Positions 1 to 5,056 of a stretch of DNA of 17,273 nt are shown here, piece by piece (positions within the stretch are counted from its first letter, which is position 1; each line of letters opens with the position of its first letter). This DNA comes from DATJBC01 sp035515515 (GTDB lineage Bacteria; Actinomycetota; Acidimicrobiia; Acidimicrobiales; UBA8190). Position numbers and translations under genes: made by a program. The DNA lies in assembly GCA_035515515.1 (NCBI GenBank), contig DATJBC010000033.1, positions 1-17,273 of the forward strand. The letters are read 5' to 3'. The notes beneath the pieces were generated by a model that saw only the letters and a program-made list of their open reading frames with translations, was not told where the DNA came from and ran no database searches.

Positions 1-266
1 ACGGCGTCGGGCGAGACGGGCCCGCCGCGGAAGATGACGGCGGGGGGCACCAGGGACGCCTGCGCCGCCCACGTGTCGAGGATCTCGCCCACGGGGACCG
101 GCGTGGGCCGGTTGAGCACGACCCCGAGGGCGCCCTCCTCACCGTGGTCGAGCACGAGGACCACGGTGCGGTCGAAGTTGGGGTCGCCCAGCTTGGTGGA
201 GGCCACGAGGAGCCGGCCGCGCACGGGGGCCCCCGGCCCGCCCCCCTCCGCTCCACCCGGTGCCAT
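1..266 (-). CDS. YqgE/AlgH (UPF0301) family protein, C-terminus cut off by window edge
   Basis: A leftward reading frame opens at an ATG whose first base is 266 and stays open to the left edge, giving 88 residues. After a Gly/Pro-rich leader of about 16 residues it reads GRLLVASTKLGDPNFDRTVV, then LVLDHGEEGALGVVLNRP and, near the edge, IFRGGPVSPDA. These are the hallmark blocks of the YqgE/AlgH (DUF179) family: the G-x-LL-VA opening, the F-x-R-TVVL strand, the GA-G-VLNRP loop and the GGPV motif. The family is widespread, folds as a compact alpha/beta domain and has no agreed biochemical role; in pseudomonads AlgH was linked to alginate regulation. The full family length is about 185-200 residues, so roughly half is missing here by truncation at the window end, not by mutation. 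No strong ribosome site precedes the ATG. Confidence 0.88.
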   Translation of the reverse strand, partial: MAPGGAEGGGPGAPVRGRLLVASTKLGDPNFDRTVVLVLDHGEEGALGVVLNRPTPVPVGEILDTWAAQASLVPPAVIFRGGPVSPDA

Positions 267-568
267 GGCGCGATCTTGGCCGCGTCGCTTCGCCGCCGCG
301 CGAGGGACGACCGGTGACCAGCAGTGTGCCGCGCTCCGTGACCGTCGCCACGCGCACCGAGACAGGATTGCGGGGTCGGGGCGCCGGGTAGGGCGCGCGG
401 TACGGGGTGACGACCGCCGGACGGGCGGCCCGGAGCCCAGCAGGCTGCAGAGGGGCGCCTGGTGCGCGGCGACCCCGCCCGCCGCGTCGGCTCTCTCTGC
501 GGCCTGCTGGCGTGGGCGCCGCGACGCCGGGACGCGCCGGGCGCCCGCGCCGGGCGCGCCGTGTCGGC
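267..568. other. 302-bp non-coding spacer between ureidoglycolate lyase-like and AlgH-family genes
   Basis: No reading frame here has a recognisable protein or fits a neighbour. The spacer separates two leftward genes. It should hold the end of the 569-1075 transcript (hairpin at 541-557) and the promoter of the AlgH-family gene. It also contains GCGCCGGGCGC twice in direct orientation (534-544 and 547-557) and a rightward SigF-like box pair at 365-391 with no fitting downstream gene. I cannot identify a promoter for the AlgH-family gene with confidence. Confidence 0.6.
541..557 (-). terminator. GC-rich hairpin downstream of the ureidoglycolate lyase-like gene
   Basis: GCGCCC and GGGCGC form a perfect 6-bp stem around a 5-base loop. 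The hairpin lies 11 bases past the stop codon of the leftward gene. No T-tract follows, so it could only be a U-less terminator or a processing hairpin of the kind often assumed in GC-rich actinobacteria. At this base composition short hairpins also arise by chance. Confidence 0.3.
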
Positions 569-1075
569 TCAGCCCCCGGGCACCACCACGAGCTCGGCGC
601 CGCCCGCCTTCAGGTCGACGGACGCGTTGTCGCGCGCGTAGCCGAGCCCCTGCACGTTGAAGAGCAGCACCGGCTCGTCCCCCAACGGGAAGGGGCCCCA
701 GTGCCAGGTGCCGCGGTGCAGCACCACGGCGTCGAGCTTCTCCAGCCGAAAGGCCCGCACGGTGTCGAGGCCGGCCTCGGTGCCGAGGTCGGCGTCGGCC
801 GGCGCCACGGCCAGCACCGACGGGCCGTTCAGGGCCAGGAGCACCTGGGTGTGGGTGTCGTGGCGGTACATGCGGTCGCAGTGCAGGCCGTCCCCGTCGC
901 GCACGATCTCGTCGGGCGCGTGGCTGATGACGTTCACGTGCGGGTCGGCCCATTCGTAGGCCAGGCGATCCTGGCCGTCGGCGGGGTCGGTGTCGGGGAG
1001 GGGGATCCAGCCGAACGGGGCCCACGTCTCGGGGCGCACCGGTCCGGCCACGATCCGTCGGGGGCCATCGGTCAC
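569..1075 (-). CDS. Ureidoglycolate lyase (AllA)-like protein
   Basis: The 168-residue protein aligns by eye with the ureidoglycolate lyase family (AllA, pfam04115), a cupin-fold enzyme that splits ureidoglycolate into glyoxylate and urea in allantoin breakdown. Matching blocks are ETWAPFGW near residues 16-23 (family: EAFxxYGxVI), RMYRHDTHTQ at 68-77 (family: LERHPxGTQ), LDTVRAF at 103-109, and VLHRGTWHWGPFPL at 118-131 (family: NYHRxxWHHPL). Length is close to the family's usual 160-170. I chose GTG at 1075 because GGGAGG lies 6 bases upstream. A TTG at 1081 is the alternative, two codons longer, but it falls inside that spacing. The gene is divergent from the cupin gene at 1170 and shares a 94-bp spacer with repeated CTGAC motifs. 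Substrate is inferred from family membership; distant paralogues may act on other ureido or keto acids. Confidence 0.75.
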   Translation of the reverse strand: MTDGPRRIVAGPVRPETWAPFGWIPLPDTDPADGQDRLAYEWADPHVNVISHAPDEIVRDGDGLHCDRMYRHDTHTQVLLALNGPSVLAVAPADADLGTEAGLDTVRAFRLEKLDAVVLHRGTWHWGPFPLGDEPVLLFNVQGLGYARDNASVDLKAGGAELVVVPGG

Positions 1076-1092
1076 CGGCAACCTCCCTGATC

Positions 1093-1134
1093 TACGCTGA
1101 CGGCGCTGCCTAGGCTGACAGCGTCGTCAGTCTA
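1093..1134. promoter_or_regulatory. Candidate operator: three copies of a TAnrCTGACrrC motif in a divergent spacer
   Basis: TACGCTGACGGC (1093-1104) and TAGGCTGACAGC (1111-1122) are direct copies that agree at 10 of 12 bases and start 18 bp apart. A third copy lies on the opposite strand, abutting the second: read leftward from 1134 to 1123 it is TAGACTGACGAC. The second and third together give the inverted repeat CTGAC-N6-GTCAG at 1115-1130. The array sits between two divergently transcribed genes, the usual place for a shared operator. No regulator gene in this window is clearly linked to it. Confidence 0.45.
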
Positions 1135-1169
1135 CGGGCCGTGCAGCGGGGAGCGAGGAGGAGCACGAG

Positions 1170-1553
1170 ATGGATGTTCGCAGCATCGAGGACGTCGAGC
1201 CCGTCGTCGAGCACAACGGCACGGTCCCGGTGTGGTGGCTGTACAAGTCGCGCGAGATGAAGGACATCACCGACGGCGGGTTCCTCGAGCTGGTCAACGA
1301 ATTCGAGGTGGCCGGGGGCGGCTACGTCGACCCGCACTCGCACCCGACCCACGAGTTCTATTACGTGCTGTCGGGCCGGGGCGTCATGACCATCGACGGC
1401 GAGGACCGCCCCGTCGCCCAGGGCGACCTCGTGCACATCCCGCCCGACAAGGTCCACAGCCTGCGGCCGGTGAGCGACCACGCCCCCATCCACTGCTTCT
1501 GCTTCGCCATCGGCGTGAAGGGCGCCGGGGCCATCGACTACACCCACCACTGA
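1170..1553 (+). CDS. Small single-domain cupin protein
   Basis: This 127-residue protein is a single cupin barrel. The first cupin motif is clear: HSHPTHEFYYVLSGRG starting at residue 56 supplies H56, H58 and E62. The second, GDLVHIPPDKVHSL, supplies H96. These four residues are the standard metal ligands, so a metal-binding barrel, usually Mn, Fe or Ni, is expected. An AGGAGGAG-type ribosome site precedes the ATG. It is divergent from the ureidoglycolate lyase-like gene and 43 bp upstream of the 2-hydroxyacid dehydrogenase on the same strand, so it may belong to a ureide or glyoxylate pathway. Candidate roles are a small isomerase, a dioxygenase-like enzyme or an accessory cupin. Sequence alone does not fix the substrate. 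Confidence 0.85.
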   Translation: MDVRSIEDVEPVVEHNGTVPVWWLYKSREMKDITDGGFLELVNEFEVAGGGYVDPHSHPTHEFYYVLSGRGVMTIDGEDRPVAQGDLVHIPPDKVHSLRPVSDHAPIHCFCFAIGVKGAGAIDYTHH

Positions 1554-1569
1554 GCGGGCGCGCGCCCGC
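1554..1569 (+). repeat. Perfect 16-bp palindrome directly after the cupin stop codon
   Basis: GCGGGCGCGCGCCCGC starts on the base after TGA and is a perfect palindrome. In RNA it could form a 6-bp stem with a 4-base loop. It lies in the 43-bp gap before the 2-hydroxyacid dehydrogenase gene, so it could weaken read-through or stabilise the upstream message. There is no T-tract. Chance is possible in DNA this GC-rich. Confidence 0.3.
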
Positions 1570-1596
1570 CGGCACGGCCGTCCGCAGGCACGCCCC

Positions 1597-2547
1597 ATGG
1601 GCCGCGTCCTCGTCACGCGCCAGCTGCCCGCGGGCGGCCTCGACCCGTTGCGCGACGCCGGGCACCTCGTCGTGCAGCGCACCGGCGACGACCCCTACAC
1701 CCCCGAGGAGCTCGTCGAGGCGGCCGCCACCGTCGACGCGGTGGTGTGCCTCCTCACCGACCGCGTCGACGCCGCCGTGCTGCAGGCCGGCGCGGCGGCG
1801 GGGCTCAAGGTGGTCGCCAACGTGGCCGTGGGCTACGACAACATCGACGTCGCCACGGCCCGATCGCTCGGGGTCGTGGTCTGCAACACGCCCGGCGTCC
1901 TCGACGAGACCACGGCGGACGCCGCCTTCCTCCTCATCCTGGCGGCGGCGCGCCTGGCGTCGACGGCCGAGCGCGACCTGCGGGCCGGCACCTGGCCGGG
2001 ATGGGGGATCACCCAGTACCTGGGCCACGACGTGCACGGGGCCACGCTGGGGCTCGTCGGCTACGGGCGCATCGGCCGGGCGGTGGCCCGCCGGGCGGCG
2101 GGCTTCGGCATGCAGGTCCTGCACCACACCCGCCACCCCACGGGGATGCCGGGGTTCGTGGCGGAGCTCGACGAGCTGCTCGGGGCCTCGGACATCGTCA
2201 GCCTCCACGTGCCGCTGACCGACACCACCCGCCACCTCGTCGGCCGGCGCGAGCTGGGGTTGCTGCGCCCCCACGCCGTGGTGGTGAACACCGCCCGCGG
2301 GCCCGTGGTCGACGAGGAGGCGCTGGCCGAGGCGCTGCACGCCGGCACGCTCTTCGCGGCGGGCCTCGACGTCTACGAGCGCGAGCCGCAGGTGCACCCC
2401 CGCCTGCTGTCGGCGCCGCGCGCCGTGCTCCTCCCCCACATCGGCAGCGCCAGCACGGCCACCAGGGTGCAGATGGCGCGGGTGGCGTGCACGGGCGTGT
2501 GCGCCGTCCTCGACGGCCGCGCCCCCGAGCACGCCGTCACCGCCTGA
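1597..2547 (+). CDS. D-2-hydroxyacid dehydrogenase, probable glyoxylate/hydroxypyruvate reductase
   Basis: The 316-residue protein has the complete D-isomer-specific 2-hydroxyacid dehydrogenase architecture. The substrate-domain signature VVANVAVGYDNIDV is at 72-85, and the Rossmann loop GLVGYGRIG is at 152-160. NTARGPVVDE provides the substrate-binding Arg (R234), DVYEREP the catalytic Glu (E263) and LLPHIGS the catalytic His (H281). The Arg-Glu-His spacing of 29 and 18 residues matches the glyoxylate reductase subfamily; D-3-phosphoglycerate dehydrogenases typically have a longer Glu-His interval. The likely reaction is NAD(P)H-dependent reduction of glyoxylate to glycolate or hydroxypyruvate to glycerate in the cytosol. 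It follows the cupin gene by 43 bp and is near a glyoxylate-producing lyase candidate, which supports the assignment. The residue after the second Rossmann strand is in HHTRHPTG, so cofactor preference (an Arg there often favours NADPH) is only suggestive. Confidence 0.87.
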   Translation: MGRVLVTRQLPAGGLDPLRDAGHLVVQRTGDDPYTPEELVEAAATVDAVVCLLTDRVDAAVLQAGAAAGLKVVANVAVGYDNIDVATARSLGVVVCNTPGVLDETTADAAFLLILAAARLASTAERDLRAGTWPGWGITQYLGHDVHGATLGLVGYGRIGRAVARRAAGFGMQVLHHTRHPTGMPGFVAELDELLGASDIVSLHVPLTDTTRHLVGRRELGLLRPHAVVVNTARGPVVDEEALAEALHAGTLFAAGLDVYEREPQVHPRLLSAPRAVLLPHIGSASTATRVQMARVACTGVCAVLDGRAPEHAVTA

Positions 2548-2550
2548 GGA

Positions 2551-2563
2551 CGGGCGCCGCCCG
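2551..2563. terminator. Hairpin between convergent dehydrogenase and RraA-like genes
   Basis: CGGGC and GCCCG pair around a 3-base loop. The hairpin sits in the 24-bp gap between two converging genes, 3 bases past one stop and 8 bases before the other. Its symmetry means it could act on both transcripts. There is no T-tract, so support is positional only. Confidence 0.35.
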
Positions 2564-2571
2564 GGGCTGCG

Positions 2572-3222
2572 TCAGGGGCCCTCCACGGGCCCGGGATCGA
2601 GGTCGAGGAGCTCCACCGTCGTGCGCCCGGCCTGCAGGGCGCGGAACAGGCCGCGCTCTTTCTCCTCCCGGGCGCGTCCCGCGCGCAGCACGTCGTCCAC
2701 GCTGGCAACGGGCACGACCGTCACCCCGTCGCCGTCGCCCACGAGCACGTCGCCGGCGTGCACGGTCACGCCGCCCACCTCCACGGGCCGGCCCACCGTC
2801 CCCGCGGCGCGCTTGGCCGCGCCGCGCAGGGCCACGGTGGTGGAGAACACCGGGAACCCGTGGGCCTCGAGGGCGGCCGTGTCGCGCACTCCGCCGTCGA
2901 TCACGAGGCCGACCAGTCCCCGCGCCTGGGCGGCGGTGGTGAGCACCTCGCCCCAGTAGCCGAACTCGGGCTCGTCGCCCACGTCCACCGCCAGCACGCT
3001 CCCGGGCGGGGCCGCGGTCACCGCCACGTGCACCGCCAGGTTGTCGCCCGGCGTGCAGCGCACCGGGTAGGCGGGGGCGGCCAGGCGGGCCCCGCCCCAC
3101 ACGGCCCGGACCCGGGGTGCCATGGGCCTGCCCCCGGACTCCCCCACCGTGGCCGCCCCGAGCTCGCCCAGCGCGCCCAGGCGGGCCGCGGTGGCGTCGT
3201 CGTAGGGGGGGGGATCGGCCAT
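2572..3222 (-). CDS. RraA-like family protein (HMG aldolase / oxaloacetate decarboxylase type)
   Basis: This 216-residue protein belongs to the RraA-like superfamily. In bacterial catabolism these enzymes are mostly class II 4-hydroxy-4-methyl-2-oxoglutarate aldolases that also decarboxylate oxaloacetate; the E. coli branch instead inhibits RNase E. Visible signatures are the G-D-N-L segment at 59-62, GEVLTTAAQARGLVGLVIDG from residue 91, the metal and substrate motif DGGVRD at 109-114 (R113, D114), GFPVFS at 122-127, and GDVLVGDGDGVTVVP at 157-171. The preserved Arg-Asp pair argues for an active aldolase or decarboxylase, not merely an RNase-binding relative. It lies 66 bp downstream of the F420-type oxidoreductase gene on the same strand and converges on the 2-hydroxyacid dehydrogenase. 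A GGAG-containing ribosome site precedes the ATG. The true substrate is unknown. Confidence 0.82.
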   Translation of the reverse strand: MADPPPYDDATAARLGALGELGAATVGESGGRPMAPRVRAVWGGARLAAPAYPVRCTPGDNLAVHVAVTAAPPGSVLAVDVGDEPEFGYWGEVLTTAAQARGLVGLVIDGGVRDTAALEAHGFPVFSTTVALRGAAKRAAGTVGRPVEVGGVTVHAGDVLVGDGDGVTVVPVASVDDVLRAGRAREEKERGLFRALQAGRTTVELLDLDPGPVEGP

Positions 3223-3288
3223 GGCGTGCGCTCCGTGGGCAGGACGAGGGCGTGTCGGGGGGCGAGCGTAACGCGCCGGCCCCCGCCG

Positions 3289-4170
3289 TCAGCGGGGTTC
3301 GGCGGCCAGCTCCCGCAAGGCGGCGAGCTGCTCGACGTAGTGGTGGCGGCTCCGGGAGCGCAGGCGCAGCGACAGGCCGGTGGCGCCGATGGCCCCGTAG
3401 GCGCGCAGCGCGTCGGCGGCGGCGGCCGGCTCGCCCAGGGGGTCGAGGGGCGGCTCGGGGGCGAGCACGACCTCGAAGCGCCCGCCGCGCGCGGCGCGGG
3501 CGGCCGACAGCCGGGGCGTCTCGAGCAGGGCCCGCAGGGCGTGGCGCGACAGGCCGAAGGGGATCCACCCGTCGCCCAGCTCCAGGGCGCGTCGCAGCGA
3601 GCGCGCCGTGCGGCCGCCCACCCAGAGGCGCAGCGGGCGGTCCAGGCCGCAGGGGTCCACCTCCACACCCTCGTAGGCGTAGTGCGTGCCGGCATAGCGC
3701 GGCGCCCGCCGCCCGAAGGACGCCCGGATGGCGCGCAGGGCGTCGTCGGCCCGCGCCCCGCGGTCGGCGAACGGGGCGCCCAGGAGCTCGAACTCGGGCC
3801 GGAGCGACCCCACGCCCACGCCCAGGATCACGCGGCCACCGCTCATGACGTCGAGGGTGCCGTAGCGCTTGACCACCTCCAGGGGATGGTGGTAGCCGAG
3901 CACGAGCACGTGCGTCAGCAGCCCGATGGCGGACGTCGAGGCGGCCACGTAGCTGAGGGTGGCCAGCGGGTCCCAGTAGCGCCCGCCGCGCGTGGCGGCC
4001 ACGTCCTCGGGGATGACCACGTGCTCGGGGCACGACACCCAGCGGTACCCGAGGCGCTCCGCCGCCTGCGCCACCGCCACGATGTCGTCGATCCCGCCGT
4101 CGCGCTCCCATGCCGGGGGCTCGAAGCGGGGGTTCAGGTTGACCACCGGGGTCACGATGCCGAGCTCCAC
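3289..4170 (-). CDS. LLM-class (luciferase-like) F420-dependent oxidoreductase
   Basis: The 293-residue protein matches the bacterial luciferase-like monooxygenase fold, and within it the actinobacterial type annotated as F420-dependent. After the first strand MELGIVTPVV it carries the family's middle block at about 66-121: WDPLATLSYVAASTSAIGLL, then the HHPLEVVKRYGTLDVMSGGR segment and GVGVG. The downstream LRLWVGGR strand and GDGWIPFG loop are also typical. Such enzymes use reduced F420 or FMN to oxidise or reduce small organic substrates in the cytosol. I chose GTG at 4170 because GAGGAG lies 6 bases upstream and the protein then starts directly at strand 1. The in-frame GTG at 4191 would add 7 residues. 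The gene follows the TauE/SafE gene by 31 bp and precedes the RraA-like gene, suggesting one leftward operon. F420 rather than FMN is inferred from family likeness. Confidence 0.85.
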   Translation of the reverse strand: MELGIVTPVVNLNPRFEPPAWERDGGIDDIVAVAQAAERLGYRWVSCPEHVVIPEDVAATRGGRYWDPLATLSYVAASTSAIGLLTHVLVLGYHHPLEVVKRYGTLDVMSGGRVILGVGVGSLRPEFELLGAPFADRGARADDALRAIRASFGRRAPRYAGTHYAYEGVEVDPCGLDRPLRLWVGGRTARSLRRALELGDGWIPFGLSRHALRALLETPRLSAARAARGGRFEVVLAPEPPLDPLGEPAAAADALRAYGAIGATGLSLRLRSRSRHHYVEQLAALRELAAEPR

Positions 4171-4201
4171 CGCGCGCTCCTCGCTCCTCACGCCACCAGG
4201 C

Positions 4202-4951
4202 TCACACCAACAGGGCGACCGCGGCGGCCACGCCCACGACGATGATCACCGTCCGCAACAGCGGCGCCGGCAGCCGCCGGCCCAGGGCGCCGCCGAGCTG
4301 GCCGCCCACCACCGACCCCGAGGCGATGAGGCCGGCCGCCTCCCACGACACGTTGGCGAAGCCGATGAACAACAACGCCGCCACGGCGTTGACCACCAAC
4401 GCCAGCACGTTCTTGGCGGCGTTGAGCCGCTGCAGGTGGTCGGCGAAGAAGATGCCGAGCAACGACACGAGGATCACGCCCTGCGCGGCGCCGAAGTAGC
4501 CGCCGTAGACGCCGGTCACGAAGACCGAGACGGCCAGCGCGGGGCCGCCGTGGTGGACGTGCCGGCGGCGCTCCCCGACCCGGGCGGCGAGCCGGGGCTG
4601 CAGGGCCACCAGGGTGCACGCCACCAGGATGAGCGCCGGCACCACGTGACGGAAGACGCTCCCCGGCAGGGTGAGCAGCAACACCGCCCCGGTGATCCCG
4701 CCGAGGACCGCCGCGCTGCCCAGCACGACCAGGCGGGGGCGCTGGCCCCGGAGCTCGGCCCGGTAGGCGATGGCGCCGCTCAGCGATCCCGGGACGAGCC
4801 CCACGGTGTTGCTCACGTTGGCCACCACGGGTCCGAAGCCGAAGGCGAGCAAGGTGGGGAAGGTGATGAGCGAGCCCGACCCCACGATGGTGTTGATCGT
4901 GCCCGCCACCAGCCCCGCGCCCACGACGGCCAGGGCGCTCAGGGCGGACAT
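4202..4951 (-). CDS. TauE/SafE (TSUP) family membrane permease
   Basis: The 249-residue protein is almost entirely hydrophobic and fits a TSUP-family permease (sulfite exporter TauE/SafE; pfam01925) with about eight membrane helices. Recognisable are the N-terminal AGLVAGTINTIVGSGSLITF block at residues 13-32, equivalent to the family's glycine-rich G-x-G-G-G-x-x-x-P helix, the VANVSNTVG segment at 43-51, and the internal repeat GVYGGYFGAAQGVIL followed by LNAAKNVLALVVN. Members export sulfite, sulfoacetate or related organosulfur and C2 anions across the inner membrane. The gene heads a leftward string with the luciferase-like oxidoreductase and RraA-like genes and is divergent from the KimA-like transporter 105 bp away. 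The cargo cannot be deduced. No strong ribosome site is seen before the ATG, so a nearby alternative start remains possible. Confidence 0.86.
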   Translation of the reverse strand: MSALSALAVVGAGLVAGTINTIVGSGSLITFPTLLAFGFGPVVANVSNTVGLVPGSLSGAIAYRAELRGQRPRLVVLGSAAVLGGITGAVLLLTLPGSVFRHVVPALILVACTLVALQPRLAARVGERRRHVHHGGPALAVSVFVTGVYGGYFGAAQGVILVSLLGIFFADHLQRLNAAKNVLALVVNAVAALLFIGFANVSWEAAGLIASGSVVGGQLGGALGRRLPAPLLRTVIIVVGVAAAVALLV

Positions 4952-5056
4952 GGACAGGGTCTACCGGAGCGGGCACCCCCGCTCAACACGCCGCGCCCCC
5001 GAGCGGCGCGCCCGCCGGACGGGCGGGGCCGGTCGTCCAGCCTCAAGACTGGGGCC

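Noticed and set aside
34..1090. Rightward open frames across the AlgH-family and ureidoglycolate lyase-like genes
   Set aside because: They are antisense to genes with clear family motifs and have low-complexity composition.
4048..4054. Leftward GGGTAC within the oxidoreductase gene
   Set aside because: It is inside coding sequence, and the next leftward gene start is over 800 bp away.
2537..4245. Long open frames in other phases across the RraA-like and oxidoreductase genes, on both strands
   Set aside because: Composition is Arg/Gly/Pro-dominated and no family motif is visible. The opposing genes are well supported.
3992..5056. Upstream in-frame extension of the KimA-like gene, 355 codons
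   Set aside because: It runs antisense through the oxidoreductase and exporter genes, is His/Gln/Arg-rich without recognisable domains, and KimA likeness begins just after GTG 5057.
4952..5056. c-di-AMP (ydaO) riboswitch before the KimA-like gene
   Set aside because: KimA genes often have one, but only 105 bp is available, and I could not find the riboswitch's conserved segments or layout.
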